Source of the DNA: Clusia tigrina
Lineage: Eukaryota; Arthropoda; Insecta; Diptera; Clusiidae
Assembly (NCBI GenBank): GCA_920105625.2
Contig: CAKKTE020000197.1
Location: 302,195-366,194, forward strand
Direction of reading: 5' to 3'
Length of the DNA stretch: 64,000 bases
Position 1 is the first letter of the stretch. Every line of letters begins with the position of its first letter. Below the pieces are notes generated by a model. The model worked only from the letters and a program-made list of their open reading frames with translations. It searched no databases and had not been told where the DNA came from. Shown in pieces: positions 1-13,340 of this stretch. A program made the translations under genes and the position numbers.

Positions 1-274
1 CCAGCTAATTGTACATTGCTATGGGAAAGGCACAAAATCGCTCTGAGCACTGTTAATATTTAATGCAAAGTGGTATGGCCAAACATAAAGAGCTCGTTTG
101 AATTTGTATGTTGTTTAGAATCGGTGTGTTCACCCAATTAAGTGAAGGAACTACTACCGTGAAACATAATTCGAATCTATGAAAATACGCTATGCAACAT
201 TATTTTGCCCACCCACCCACATTTAAATATCAATATATTATATTCATTTAATTGAGAAAAGTTGTGCAAAATAC

Positions 275-390
275 CGTTCTGTTGCCTTTATTCTTGACGC
301 GACACTTTAGAACAGCCGTTTCATCAGCAACTGTTGACACATTCCGAGGACTAATATCATCGAAATATGGACGTTCTATATGCAAGTAAT
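275..390 (-). CDS. dpr7: dpr7-like immunoglobulin-domain exon (internal)
   Basis: This is an internal exon of a Dpr-family cell-surface protein. Dpr proteins bind DIP partners through Ig domains in synaptic recognition. Read on the minus strand it has acceptor TTTTTGGTAG and donor ACG|GTATTT, enters in phase 1 and leaves in phase 0. The 38 codons include RPYFDDISPRNVS followed by VLKCRVKNKGNRT, the start of the first Dpr Ig domain with its first disulphide cysteine. The tryptophan and second cysteine should be on the next exon, beyond the left window edge. The FDDISPRNVS and CRVKNKGNRT strings point to Dpr7 among the Dprs, from memory. No upstream (5') exon was recognised in the kilobases to the right, so its signal-peptide exon must be distant or diverged. 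Confidence 0.8.
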
Positions 391-908
391 CTACCAAAAA
401 GAAAACCAGGAAAATCCATTAGAGTAGATGACAAGGTCCATGCTGGTTTTAGCAGAGCATCGACTTACCATTTACACTCGTTAGTGACGATGATGCGTTG
501 ATATGATAAAAATAAATATTAAAATGTAAAATGAGGCATAGAATTGATCTTAATTTAACTGTTGATGGCGTTTTCATTATGCTCATTTGGCGGTTTGTTG
601 TTAAATTAGAAGATCGCTGTGGAAATATCGTTTATTCATTTCATTTAATCTGAAAGTAAAGAAAAATGGTTTTACTTATTCACTAGAATCGACAGCGGTT
701 TGGGAAGTTCAAAGGTGCATAGTCGGATATAGTTTCCAATCTCCAATTATTGATACTAATATTGAAGCTGGTTGGTCCAACATTATTAGTGTTATGTATT
801 TTATTTGTTTACTAAGGTAACAGCCTCCAGGAGATATCGCTAGACCTACGCCAAAAATATCAAAATTGAATGATCTTTGCCCACGAGTTTTAGAAACTGT
901 AAATTATT
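391..908. other. Intronic DNA, no feature seen
   Basis: This AT-rich stretch lies just 5' of the dpr7-like exon on the minus strand and is presumably intron. I saw no coding similarity, tandem repeat or terminal inverted repeat in it. Confidence 0.5.
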
Positions 909-1440
909 TTAAAATAAGGTATGGTTGCCTCCACACCATATTAAAATAACCATATTTAACGCAATTTGAGTGATTAAAGGAAAATACTTTTTCCTGGTGC
1001 GGAGCTTGATGCATGATGCATGATAATAAAGGTGAAAGAACGGTGGAGTATTGTCACATGTAGGATCGTAAAGCTCATGTGCAAACCGTACGGCACTCAG
1101 ACCAAATCGATACTGGTAGTTCCCAGAAAGGATTTCAGAACGGTAGTAGGAGTACTCACACTGTTGCTGTCTATCAGGGGTACACGCTAAAAGGATGGGA
1201 CTCACAAACAATAATGAATGTAGGAAATGAGGGGAGCAAGGCACAAGAGAAGCACCTGGAGCATCTACTACGCATATATCCGAAACACGCCTATCACATC
1301 TGGGAGGCCCCTGGTTTGAGGGACTAGAAGAGGTCGCACAATTAGAGATAGTTTCTCTCTTAAGATTTGCTGAAAGCGTCTCCCTGTTCACACTCTTGTG
1401 TGGCCTTCACGGCCGGCCAGTCTAACATAACCTAACCTCG
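909..1440. repeat. Unclassified repeat-like block, possibly LINE-derived
   Basis: The base composition is more balanced than in the flanks, and both strands stay open for long runs (about 160 codons on minus, 82 on plus), typical of recently inserted repeat DNA. The plus strand ends in a CATAACCTAACCT-type tail near 1425-1437, like the tails of several insect LINEs. No protein motif was recognised on either strand, so the class is open. Confidence 0.3.
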
Positions 1441-3812
1441 TGCTGAGCTTGCCCTGCCAAATGTTGGAACAGTACGGTATCGAAAGACTTAACAGTGCTT
1501 CTCAACATATTTTCCGATTAAAATGAGCAAGTATTAAAAAAAAATATTGGAAAGCAAAACATCTGGTTACCGTAGTATAATAATTTGGAAAAAAGCATTG
1601 GTCAGAAAAGTGAAAACATCTTTGAGATAATCACTCCAATTGCCGAAAGTGACGCAATTTTTTCAGCGCCATGGTGACTCCTGTATTCATTTTTCAAATT
1701 ATGACGGGTCTCTCCAAAAGGTTATTATAGCAATAAGTGCAGTACATTGGATTTATTTTTCATTTAATTTGCTTTAGCTGATGTTTAGGTGATATTGAAA
1801 AGGTTGGTGAGGCCATTTTAGCTTTTAGCGTTTAGTACATATGTTTATCTTCAATGTGAATAATGATATTGAGTTCATCGATAAACCTATTAAGAGCACT
1901 TTAAGTTGTGTCTTTTTTATATCCCTATCTAAATGCTCTTACCTCCAAAATTTTTAGGTGACAGCAGTGTGGAGACCTTAAAAAAGTTAAACGACTGACA
2001 ACGTGTAGATGCAGAAACAATACATACAATTATTCCGCAGTCACGCGGTCGTATTTTTACTGTTTAAATAACTCCAATAAGACCTGCCTTCATGACATTG
2101 GAGTAATTATCCTCCAGCTTGGAAATATATTATAACGTGGCTACTTCGTCGTTGTTACAGTCTTATAAAGAAATGCAACTAATAGATATGAGAGCTATTT
2201 TTCAAGGAATTTCCTTTGGAATGAAATTCAAGGTCCTTGCTATTTTATATAAAATTATTTGTGGGTCATAAAATTATGAATTATTGCTTACCTTTAAATT
2301 ATAATCTGGGATCCAAAGTCCTCTATCTCTCTTCTTCGATCACGCATTATTATTTTTTTATTGCTTTGTTGGTTCAAATACTTAGTTTTAGTTTAATACC
2401 AATCACGCTCTTTCTTTACGCCGGTGTTTACATTTTCACGTATACATACACATTTGTAAACATATTTACTTATACTGTATACATATGTATTTATGTATGT
2501 TCTTATGATTGTGTCTCCCCACAATTATAGTGTTATGAAGTATTCTCTGTTACATTTAGTTTCTTTACTATACACTTTTGACACCTCTTTCCTTTTCATT
2601 TTGGTTTTAAAATATTATAAAAATAAAACTGTTTAATCAAGTGTAAATATACAAATTTTGCAATTTGTGGTGGAAGCAATCTTCTCTCATTATTTGATGT
2701 TCCTTCACACGTTTGACTCAAACTTCGATTGAGTGCTCAGTCGGGCAAAGCTCACAATGTTCACAACCCCTATTCACAATTATTTTGTACCTTCCTTCTG
2801 CGTATCTAAGGTACTAGCAGAACTGCAGAATTAAGGGCGGCAATGTGCTCTGCTCTGTTAAACGCAGTGCTTCTCAAACTTAGATATCAATGCAGAAAAT
2901 CTAGGTCCCAGTGTTAGCTTTCATATAATCCCGTTAAAGCTCAAATAAAGCTCGAGGTTTGCAAAAAATCAATGGGACTGCCGAAAAGGCAACTTGATGG
3001 CAATAACGACCGTTTTGAAAGAAATTGGCAAAACTCTTTGAATTTAAACCACTTCCATCGCGAGGTGGTCGTGTTAAGAAAATATTAGGGGTGGGAGTCG
3101 GAGTTGAAGACATTATTTGAGGACCCCTGACTTTAGGAGGTGTTGTGATCATATAATGATTCTGCGTTGTTTTTATATACCTTGCAAATGAGAGAAACAA
3201 GTTTGTGTCTGGGTTCCGCTTTTCTAGACCATCTCTTGGAATAATAAATCTAACATATTTCAAATCAAATTTAAAATTGGATTCAATTTTGCGAATCAAC
3301 TTTTCACATTTCCTGCTGTGATCGAACTCGGCTTCATATTGAATTATTCAAGCCACTATTAAACTGTTTGCATAAAACGTAAATTGTGAATATAAATGTT
3401 TTTTTTACAATCTATGTAAAATGGTATTACGTTCAATATATATCAAGTTCAATATTTTATTTGTAATCTTGAGTAAATACATTTATAGAACTTCAAGTCC
3501 TGTAAAGAAGCGCATAATAGATAGCTATGTATGTATGCTCTGTAGCTTTAGAAAGAAAGCTTTGCAATATATTTTTGCACTCCGAGCACTATAAAATTAT
3601 AAAGCTTAAAGCAATATTAATATAGACCCAGCAGGAAATGGGATCATCCCAGGAGTACTCCTCGTAGTCTCCAAAGGGAGATATTATTCGAAGTTTCCGA
3701 GTATTTCACCAGTTTCATCAGTGTTGGTGCTTTATGTATGAAGTTTAAAGCTGTTAGAATATATTGTGCAACTCTGGAGTCCAACTGCATATTTGTTTAA
3801 TATTGATATTTA
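1441..3812. other. Long non-coding stretch, with one unassigned 121-codon frame
   Basis: Mostly AT-rich DNA with no recognised gene. On the minus strand 2934-3299 stays open for 121 codons and carries a TPTPTPN stretch. It could be an exon of the dpr7-like gene or chance, because I found no convincing splice pair. Nothing else could be supported. Confidence 0.35.
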
Positions 3813-4502
3813 CACTGAGCAGAAAAAGTCTGCGTACAACATATGAAAAAAACAAAGTGAAGTTATTTATGCAAAATCGGGATGATTTTTTAAAATTTTG
3901 TTGATGCAATATCACTGTCTTTTAGGTTTGTTGTATAATTGAAAAAAAAATGGCAAAAACAACAACAAGCAAAAGATAACTGAACTTAAATCCAAAAAGA
4001 GCGAAATTCAATGCAGAAAATATAAATGAAAGGAAAAATTCACAAAAATTTTCAAAATTAATATAAAAAATAATAGCGAACAACTGGTTGGGTAACCGTT
4101 TCTCTTAACCACCTCTGCTAAACATTTCGGCACTAATGTTTGCCCACTCCGCCCGAAGTACGTCCTTGAACACAACCTTCTAGGAAATATTATGATTTCG
4201 AATGCGCCGTTCTAGCAAATCCCATAAATGTTCAATCGGATTTAAGTCGAGTGATTTTGGGGGCGGGCCAACTGATGGGGTGCATTATAAAGGAGACAAA
4301 GCTTCACTACCTCTGCTGTATGCTTTGGGTCATTGTCGTGCTGGAAGTAAAATTATGGATCTAAGGAAAGATTTTTTGCGTTGGTCTTCCTTTTCCGTTT
4401 CAACATACGAGTATATAGTCTATTTTATTCTCAAAAAACTTCAATTTGCCCATTCCTGAAGCTATCATGCACCCCAGATAATCACTCCTCTACCACTATG
4501 TT
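3813..4502 (-). mobile_element. Tc1-like transposon remnant
   Basis: The minus strand carries, over several frames, a Tc1-type DDE transposase. KHSGRGVIIWG lies near 4470-4495, MIASGMGKLKFFEN near 4425-4465, and QHDNDPKHTAEVV near 4312-4350. The last holds the second catalytic aspartate and the DPKHT signature of Tc1 elements. The left end, TACACTGAGCAG at 3811, resembles base by base the 25-bp terminal repeat of the Tc1-like element at 34955, giving a plausible 3' boundary. The N-terminal half is missing, replaced by unrelated sequence at 4503. It is dead. Confidence 0.7.
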
Positions 4503-4625
4503 TAACTATGCAAAATTTTTTTCCCCAAATGCATAAGATTACCAAACAAATTGCAAAGATTTGCTCCACCTGCAGAGCAAACAAATACGAAAGACACCCA
4601 GACACTGGTTATGATCAAAGGTGTC
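4503..4625 (+). mobile_element. Gypsy-type integrase zinc-finger scrap
   Basis: About 40 codons read FFPQMHKITKQIAKICSTC followed by RANKYERHP. This is the HHCC zinc-binding linker of Ty3/gypsy integrases, with the C-x2-C pair and the KYERHP tail. It is squeezed between the Tc1 remnant and the Helitron, and no other retroelement domain survives. The identification rests on this single motif block. Confidence 0.5.
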
Positions 4626-4679
4626 AACAAATGTATACTCGTATATATCTACTCGTACAAATTGTGAATTGGATCGGCG

Positions 4680-7600
4680 TTGTACAGTTGCTGCGCGTGC
4701 AAGGCGACAAATCGTTTCTGAAGTTCAAACATTCTTACATCAGCACAATTAATTAATTCGATTTTTTAAAACCGCTATCGATCGTCTGATGATCACAGAA
4801 TCGTTATCAGGGCTGACAAAACGCCCTTTGGAGAGCATGCGAGACGATTTAATGCACCAACAATCGATGAAGTGGCCATTGTATTTGTTGGAGACCAGTT
4901 TCAATCTCGCGATATTGTGCTACATCGAAGAAATGAAGAATTACGGCGTGTTTCAGAGCATCACCGCAGCATGCATTACAATATCCATTATTGCACTGGA
5001 AAGGTGACGACGGCTATCATATCAATATACGAATGATAGATCCACGAACCGGTAAAATATATATGAATTCAATTTAATATGTATTTATTTCAAAACAAGA
5101 AGACATGATTTTAATTTTCTGAGAATGTATTCATCATAGGTCGTGACGTAGAAAAACAAGTTAGTGGGATGAATTATTATTCGTATAGATTCATGATTCG
5201 ACCTCAAGAAGACAACTTTATTACGCGATGTGCAAACTTTTCCACCAATACGCTGTTGACATGTATGCGAAAATTGAAGAAGAACGCCTTAATTACCTTC
5301 GATTCAATCAAGCCAAATTGCGATCGGAAGAGTACATACACTTGCGAGATGCAATAGTGAATGATGCCAATGTTAATGATATCGGACGTTTAACAATATT
5401 ACCATAGACATATGTTGGCAGTCCGCGCCACATGCACGAATATACGCAAGATGCAATGTCATACATTCGCAAATATGGTCGTCCCGACCTATTCATAACA
5501 TTCACATGCAATCCACAGTGGACTGACATAAAAAAAACCATTTATTTGATAGTCAGAATCCAACAGATCGACACGATATAACAGCACGTGTATTGCAACA
5601 GAAAGTAAAAGCACTGATAGATTTGATTATCAAATTGCGAATTTTTGGAGAGGTTCGTTGCTGGATGTATTCCATTGAATGGCAAAAGAGAGGGCTGCCG
5701 CACGCGCACCTCTTGATATGGCTGGTTCGTAAAATAACACCCGATCAAATTGATAACATTATATCAGCTGAAATTTCAGATGAAATCAGCGATCCAGAAT
5801 TATTTGAAGTTGTCACGAAAAATATAATCCATGCCCCTTGCGGTCAAATAAATATGAATTTTCCATGCATGATCGATGGAAAATGTTCAAAGCGGTATCC
5901 AAGAGCATTAACTTTGGATACAATTGCAGGTGACGATGGTTACCCGTTGTACCGACGTCGGTGACCGAAGGATAATGGCCATACAACAACAATTAAAATA
6001 CGCAATCAAGACATTGAAGTTGATAATCGTTGGATTGTAACTTATTCTCCACTATTGTCAAAAGTATTTCAGGCTCACAAAAATGTTGAGTACTGTAATG
6101 CTGTGAAGTCGATTAAATATATTTGCAAATATGTGAATAAATGCAGTGATATGGCTGTTTTTGGAGTAGCTAGTGACAATAGCAATGATGGAATCGCTCA
6201 ATATCAAATGGGGCGCAACATTAGCACTAATGAAGCTCTTTGGGGAATTTATTCATTTCCAATTCATGAGCGATATCCTGCTGTTGTTCATATGGCTGTT
6301 CATCTTGAAAATGGCCAGCGTGTGTACTTTACCGATGAAAATGTACAGCAGAGAGCAGCACAACCACCAACAACAATATTAACTGCATTCTTTCAATTGT
6401 GCGAAAGCGATGAATTTGCCAGAACGTTGCTGCATTCAGATGTAACGCATTATTTCACTTGGACTGTAAAGAAATGGCAACGACGTAAACAAGGAACACC
6501 TGTTGATGGCCATCCGGGTGTTGTTTCTATTATACACAGTTCAATGCAGAATGTTATTATTTGCGGTTGTTGTTAGTAAATGTTGTTGGACCACATTCAT
6601 ATCGTGAAACATGTGAGCAATTAGGTTTGCTTGAGAATGATGCGCATTGATTTTTAACGCTTCACGATGCATCGATTGCTTCTTCTCCACATCAAATACG
6701 TATGTTATATGCCATAATCATATCAACATGTTTTCCATCAAATCCACTTGAATTGTGGAATAAATACAAAGATTTTATGGCAGAAGTATATTTGATTCGA
6801 ATGCGTCATCACACAAGAAACGCTGATTTGCTAATTTCATTGGAAATGTATAATGAGGCATTGATAGCGATTGAAGATATTAAGCAGAATTAAGAATTAA
6901 GCATTAGGGCAATTCGGCTCGTCACCACCCAATCGTCCAATGCATGATTTATTTGATCGAGAATTGCAACGTGAACAAGAGTATGATCCCAATGAATTGG
7001 AATGTTCCAAAATTAAATGACCATCAAAAATATGTCTATCATGCAAGCTGTACACAATGAAGTCGGTGGATTATATTTTTTGGATGCGCCTGGTGGTACG
7101 GGAAAAACATTTGTGATGTCTCTGATTTTGGCAGCCATTCGATCGCAACGAAAAATTGCATTGGCACTTGCTTCGTCGGGAATCGCTGCTACTCTATTGG
7201 ATGGTGGACGAACAGCGCACTCTGCATTAAAATTGCCGATGAATGTGCTTATATTTATTGATATTATTGTCAGGCGATTTTCGTCAAATATTGCCTGTGG
7301 TTCCACGATCAACACCAGCGGATGAGATCAATGCATGTTTAAAGTCTTCTCTTCTGTGGCGAAAGGTGAAATGGCAAAGTTCGAGTCGATAATACAAATG
7401 GATTGATTACATTGCCGACCAATTTTTGTACCATTCTCCAATCAACAGAAGAGTTGATTGAAAGTGTGTTTCCAAATATTGTTCAAAACTACAGGAATCA
7501 CAATTGGTTGTGCTCATACCACGTATTCCACTGATTCCAACAGACATGCCATTTGAATTTAAGCGTTTGCAATTCCCAGTGCGTCTATCATTTGCCATGT

Positions 7601-7878
7601 CCATCAATAAGGCGCAAGGGCAAACGCTTCAAATATGCGGATTAAATGTGGCCGTGCTTTTCACTTGGACAGCTTTATGTGGCCTGCTCAAGAGTTGGAA
7701 CTCCAAATTGTTTGTTTGTGCTCGCTTCAATTGGGCAAACGAAAAATATTGTGTTTCCAAATGTGTTGGATTGACATTAATAATTTGGAAATACAATGCA
7801 TTCATTTCATTAAAAAAATCTAGAATATTTCTTTTATTTTTTTGGTTGGTTGCAACGAAGTGCATCGGGGTCCGCTAG
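4680..7878 (+). mobile_element. Decayed Helitron (Rep/helicase) element
   Basis: Several frames in order match the Helitron RepHel protein. An N-terminal block with VIRADKTPFGEHARRFNAPT is near 4795-4860. Around 5460-5520 is RKYGRPDLFITFTCNPQW. The Rep HUH motif, GLPHAHLLIWL, is near 5692-5724. Around 6080-6150 is KSIKYICKYVNK, giving the paired Rep tyrosines. The Pif1-type helicase follows: Walker A DAPGGTGKTF near 7085-7114, then GDFRQILPVV in another frame near 7267-7295, and SFAMSINKAQGQTLQ near 7588-7632. Stops, frameshifts and deletions (the Walker B region is missing) show it cannot be active. The ends (5'-TC, 3'-CTRR with hairpin) were not located, so the limits are approximate. Confidence 0.8.
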
Positions 7879-8239
7879 TTCCTTATAAAAAGAAAAATGT
7901 GTTTGCTGCCCTAGGTGTCAGCTAAAATGTCATTTGGATCTTAACATATTGTCTTCACCATAATTTGATCAACTCCGGTATTGATCCTGAGTACTTTTCA
8001 GTGGCTCCAAAATAAACCTTATCTTGGTCGTATTTTCAAATCACAACTACTGGTTAAGTACAAATGATATATTTACATCATACTCTGTCTTATAAAACTT
8101 ACTTCCTTTGCTGCAGTTCATTATCAATATACTTTTTGTGCTTAGTATGATTTCCTTATTCGTTTGGTCACGCTTTAAATTTGAAACATTTGGCACTCAA
8201 TAATTTTATATTACATGATAAAAGATTTACATAATATAG

Positions 8240-9170
8240 CTGTATCTCACTTAGTCACAGTATTCAACGCTATTTTGCGCACTGGGCACTATTCTCAAGG
8301 GCTGGAAGATTTCGAAAATAATGATTCCGAAGCCAGGGAAGAATGTTACACAGGTTTGTTCATATAGACCCATTATAGGACTGCCCACCTTATCTAAAAT
8401 CATTGAAAAAACTGGTCATCGGCAGGTCTTCCAGCATTTAAATAAAAACAATGTCCCAACAATTCCGAATACCAGTTCGGCTTCCGTGAAAAGCATGGAA
8501 CGATAGAGCAAGCTCATCGCATAGTAAGAGTTTAATGCTCAGCATTTGAACAAAATAAATACTGCTCTGCTGCATTCCTTGACATTACGCAAGCCTTTGA
8601 TAAGGTATGGCACAAAAGGCTAATATATAAGCTTAAAGATATTCTTCCATAGAAATTCTACAAACTATTTGAAACCTACATTAAAGGCAGAAAATTCATG
8701 GTAAGCCAGGATGACTCTACCGCCGACTACTTTGATATCAAAGCAGGAGTCCCTCAAGGCAGTATGCTTGGACCACTGCTGTATTTGCTTTTTACAACTT
8801 CCGATCACACGGCTATATTCACACTTGCCGATGACAGTGGCTTCACAAATGGAGAATAAAGGTCAAATCATTCCACAACGCTCTAACATAAAGTACCTGT
8901 AAATTCACTTAGACAGGCGACTAGCCTGGACTAAACACATTGACTCAATGTGTGCTCAGATCAAATTGAAATCATACCTTGAACTGGCTACTAAATAGCC
9001 ATTCAAACCTTGTCTCAGAATATAAGGTACTAATTTATACTAGTTTCATTAAGCCTATATGGACATATGGGATTCAATTATGGGGCACCGCGTGTCCGTC
9101 AAACAGGGAGAAACTCCAACGCCTTCAATCGGACGTACTTACTCCTGCTATACTTGTGGCGCTGACAAAT
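8240..9170 (+). mobile_element. Jockey-clade LINE reverse-transcriptase remnant
   Basis: Frames in order give the palm and thumb of a jockey-type reverse transcriptase: IPKPGKNVTQVCSYRPI near 8324-8375, FLDITQAFDKVWHKRLIYK near 8577-8633, KAGVPQGSMLGPLLYLLF near 8738-8792, a damaged LADD-type catalytic box near 8825, and the C-terminal KPIWTYGIQLWGTA near 9050-9091. Several stops and shifts are present. Endonuclease and gag are absent, so it is a 5'-truncated dead copy. Confidence 0.7.
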
Positions 9171-9500
9171 TTAGGCCGCAAAAGACCTCAAAAGCCACGT
9201 CCAGATGAACCGTTGGAGGGAAGATAATTTCCGAATGGGGATAATAAAAACTACCATAAATGTATTGATATAATCTGTATTTCGAACAACGGTCGGCTTT
9301 GTTTGCATATACCCGTATATGATGAAAGACTGAAAAGAAAGCGCAGAGACAGGAGAAGCAGGATATGCAATGTGTAACCACCAGCGTAACGATGTAGTTA
9401 AGGTTTTAGTAAATTCGAATTTTCTCTAAAAAAATCAGTGGAATAAAAATAGTTTAAATCATTAAAAAATTAATTCAATAAACAAACAATAGACAACGTT

Positions 9501-9506
9501 TTTATT
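9501..9506 (-). promoter_or_regulatory. Poly(A) signal of the synaptopodin-2-like gene
   Basis: AATAAA on the minus strand, about 115 bases beyond the stop codon at 9621-9623. It is a sensible 3'-UTR distance for the terminal exon; no transcript data support it. Confidence 0.5.
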
Positions 9507-9620
9507 TAACAAACTCGTAAGAGACAAACCACTGCTATTCTCGTTCTGTTGTACGAAATTTGTGTTAATATTATTTCACATTTCGTTATAATCGTGTTCG
9601 GTGAGTTCAAATTTGCACGT

Positions 9621-10360
9621 TTAGAAATCGGTGTACGGCAAATTACATGTAGTTATAAGTGAATTCTTTTGTAGGTGATGTGCCCCATCGACACCAAATC
9701 CACCCAACTTCTTAGAAGCGCCCCTAGCTCCCCAACCACGCGCTAAGTTATTAAAATTTTCACCATGCAGTAAATCACCGCTTTTAAATCGAGACGGACT
9801 ATGCTGTAGTATTGGAGAACGAGGCGTAGGTTTTGGTATTGTCATAGCTGGGATCGTATTATTATTATAGGGGGCCGTACCATATGTCGTCGATAAATGA
9901 GCATAAGCGGCGGCTTGAGGCTCATTGTTGCTGCTGTTGAACGGAGTCGGTGATGTGTTGCGAACCTTCGTTGTATTCGGAAGCAAATGCCTTTGTGGGC
10001 TATAATAATTGACATTTTTATAGTCTTGTTGCTCAAGACTTGGGTTTTCAAATTTCGCTAATTTATCATAAGGTAATGGCGATGGATTAAAAATCACTTG
10101 AGGTGCGGCTTGATTCGTGGGCTGTGGTACCGTTTGGTAGCTGCTCGGCGCCCAGAACTGCTGCTTCGGCGGTATGGGTGTTGTGGTCGGCGTCGGCGTC
10201 GATGTTAATGAAGTTGGTGCATATGTCCCTCTTGAAAAGCCACCTTCATTTTGAGCTTTGCATGGGAAACTGGTGTGACCATGCCCATAAACAGCATTTT
10301 GATTGAGATCTGCGGGTTGCGCGTAGCTCTCTAATGGGATTTCCTTCGGCACGTACAATT
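9621..10360 (-). CDS. CG1674: Synaptopodin-2-like gene, terminal exon (form b)
   Basis: Last coding exon of the main 3' end. The acceptor is TTTTTAATAG| and entry is in phase 1, matching the donor of the 18783 exon (AAA G|AA TTG). It encodes 245 further residues and stops with TAA at 9621. The product is low-complexity and rich in Pro, Asn, Thr and Ser (PTPTTTPIPPK, NNNTIPAM), and ends with a basic Gly-rich patch around WGARGASKKLGGFG. Such disordered tails are usual in Z-disc proteins of this family. The intron before it is about 8.4 kb and contains the alternative terminal exon. I assign the gene from the motifs in the exons at 33690 and 18953, not from this tail. Confidence 0.75.
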
Positions 10361-12800
10361 CTATTAAAAAAAAATATTTTTGAAATTACAATATGGACAG
10401 TTTAGCACAAGTAAATAAAACACAAAAAATTTTATTGATTAATTATCAATGAATGCTTTATCGGCAGCTGGTCTGGATTAGTTGCATTTAATAGGAAAAG
10501 CCTTGCTTATGTACACGTACGTTTTAATACGACACACTCAAAATTTATTTATTTTGTGAATATGGAACAAATTTTGGGGTGAATGTTCACAATGTAGCTA
10601 CAAATGATTCCAGGTTCGTTTACTTTGACATCCCCGACGCCATACCAGAGAACACAGAGAAGCGACACTCAAACGTCAAATTTTCAAACGTCAAAGAAAT
10701 TGTCTTTGTTTATCATTAGTTGGCTATATGGAAAGGTTTCTTTATCATTGATTATTAAGAAAATCAACCACACTACTACAGTGTAAGTGTGCGCAAAATG
10801 AGAGATGGTTAAGTCAAAGAATAACCAAGAATGGACAGTTGATATGAATGTGTTTGTGCGAGTTCTGCTACTGAGAGGAGTTTTTAAAATTGATGTATGT
10901 AGTGGTAAAAATACAGTGCACCCCCCTTAACTCTAACTTTCGTCATTCCTCAATTCATTTAACTTCTCAAAATAACTGAAAACATACAATTTCTTTGATA
11001 ATTTGTCATTATCAATGAACCCTTAAGATCCACAAGTCGAAATATTCCAGTTACGTTTAAGTAAAAAAAATTAATTCGACAAAATAAAAAATTGTTTTCT
11101 TCATTATTAAAGAAAGAAACACTACCACTGTTTAATTAAAAGCATAAAGCCGTTAATTTAATTCGTTTAGGTGCATTTTTGACCTATTTTGAAGATTTTT
11201 CTGAGACTATTGAAACTGTGGTTATTTGTGAGAATACTGTAGAAACGTTGAATTCTCTTTTGACGTCAATTTCTTAATTTTTGTCTCCGTCTGTTCCAAA
11301 TTCTAATATTTTTACTGTCCCCTGTGCACTTTCATTCGTTCATGACCATGCATATTTAGCCACGCTTGGGATACTACTGGGGCAGTCGGACCCCATTTTA
11401 ATATAAATGAATTTTTATTAATTATTTTAGTTATTAGTAGTATAATATTATGTCAAAAAACTAAATAATTATTATTCTACATCTTATGATTACTATGGTG
11501 CGTTTACAGTGAACAGAAGTGTAAATGGAAAGCAATTAGATCAGATTTTACATTAAGAATAGTTATAATTTATGAAAAGAACTTGTTAACATTTGAGTTT
11601 TCAATTCCAAATTAAATAATACAATTTTTTTTTGATTTATTATAACCTTTTCTTTTTAGAAGTTTCGCAGTTCTTTCTAAAATACAAATGAAGGTGACCC
11701 CCTAAAAGTTTAATTTAAACGTAGCCGTGATTTCTTCGGATTTTTTTCTCCGAATATTCGCTATTTTGGACAACATCCCAGCAGTGAAACCAACTAGTTA
11801 AAGTACTAGTAAAACTCAGATATGTGAAGTTCATATATATGTACATATTATAATAATGTGCACTCGACATTAATTCAGCATGTTAATTCATGGTGCCACA
11901 TTTCCACTCTTCTTTGCGGACACTTTGCGGATATTTTAAAACACGCGTTAACTTGAAGATTTATCTCTAAATTGAGGAATTACAAAAAGTGCTTGAAATT
12001 ATAAAAATAACTGTTTTTCTTAAAATTCCAATGTTTGTCTTTACTTCCTTTTTAATTAAATAGACAAGAAAGGAAAAATTTAGTATACACGGCAATGAAG
12101 TGCCGCAAAAGTCAGTAACTGGTTAACTTATAAATAAGTTTTGAACTAGTAAATTAACCACCTGATTTTTTACTATTAAATTTAGTAGTACATTTTGAAG
12201 ACTGCCTATAATTTTCACTACAGGGATATGGAATATTTTTACAACAAACACAATAAATTCACATACACTATACGTGTGACCAAAAAAATGGTCGGAACGG
12301 TAAATAAATTTGGAGGGAATTGAATGTCTTTTCTTTGTCTTCTTTGGTTAAGTGTCGCGTCTTTGTGGTCTCTGACCATACTCACTTTCGGATGAATGTT
12401 CGCCGACTGAACGCAATGTATCGACCCCGGAGAGAATGATGTCGCAAATTATAAGAAAAAATTCTTTTTCTCTTCATTATCAATATAATGCCATTCAGTG
12501 TAGTCAACTTTTTAGCTTTTTGTTTTCGCTTCAATTCCTGTCTCTTTTTCAAACTACAATGGCGCCTGAGTTATTCTTATGCATATTAAAACTTAGTTGT
12601 TACTTTTCTAATTACTTTTTTAAAAAGAATTTATAATTTAATTAACATATTAAATGCATATTATTATTAAAACTCCTCTGTGTATATTTTCATTCAATCT
12701 AAAAGATGTCTTCAAAAATATTGATAGTGTTTGGATCAATGCAATCAACTCCTCTCCTAAGCACTGAAAACATTGCCGCATAATTGTAACAATCTGAAAC
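10361..12800. other. Intron of the synaptopodin-2-like gene, no element recognised
   Basis: AT-rich intronic DNA between the two alternative terminal exons. I saw no transposase, LINE or tandem repeat here and no further exon in phase. Confidence 0.5.
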
Positions 12801-12801
12801 A

Positions 12802-12965
12802 TTGCAAGAATGCAAAAAATATGTTCCGTTTTCTGTGATTAACTGTACACCCTTAAGTAAAGTAAAGTGCATTAACTGCAAACAAAAATATCGGTTTAAT
12901 AATGGGAATGACAGAAAGAAAGTACAAAAACATATCCTATCCTGTTCTACAGGAAAAAGCTTTAC
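12802..12965 (+). mobile_element. BED-type zinc finger fragment, probably hAT-derived
   Basis: About 55 codons include KCINCKQKYRFNN followed by KKVQKHILSCS. This C-x2-C ... H-x3-C spacing is typical of the BED finger at the N-terminus of hAT transposases. No catalytic domain follows. It lies in antisense orientation inside the long intron. Only the finger supports it. Confidence 0.4.
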
Positions 12966-13059
12966 ACATGTATTATTTCGTAAAGGAATTGAAGCAATAA
13001 ATACAAGCAACAGAACGACTACTAAAGCAACTCGCCAGTAGAAACTTTAGAAACAACTA

Positions 13060-13340
13060 ATAATAAGATTAGAAAAAAAATAAAGCTGAGAACAACACAA
13101 TCACCAATAGAATTCTAGACTTTATATTTATAAATCTCGTGACTGCTCTGGTCTTCATTTTCTCCAGGTGATTTGGAGCTAAGAACTCGCTGACTAGGTA
13201 GTTCAGTCTGCGTCTTGCCACCGCTGGGGAAGTGCACAGAACGTGTTCTGCTGTTTGCTTTTCCTCTCGACAGAGTTGGCGGAAATCGCTTTCTACCACA
13301 CCTATTTTCTTCATATGGTAATTGAGTCCACAATCAGTCC
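13060..13340 (-). mobile_element. LINE ORF2 C-terminal fragment
   Basis: Minus-strand frame with LCREEKQTAEHVLCTSPA then RRRLNYLVSEFLAP. This is the cysteine/histidine finger and following helix at the C-terminus of ORF2 in I/R1/LOA-type LINEs. Everything upstream is missing, so it is a short 5'-truncated copy. Confidence 0.6.
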
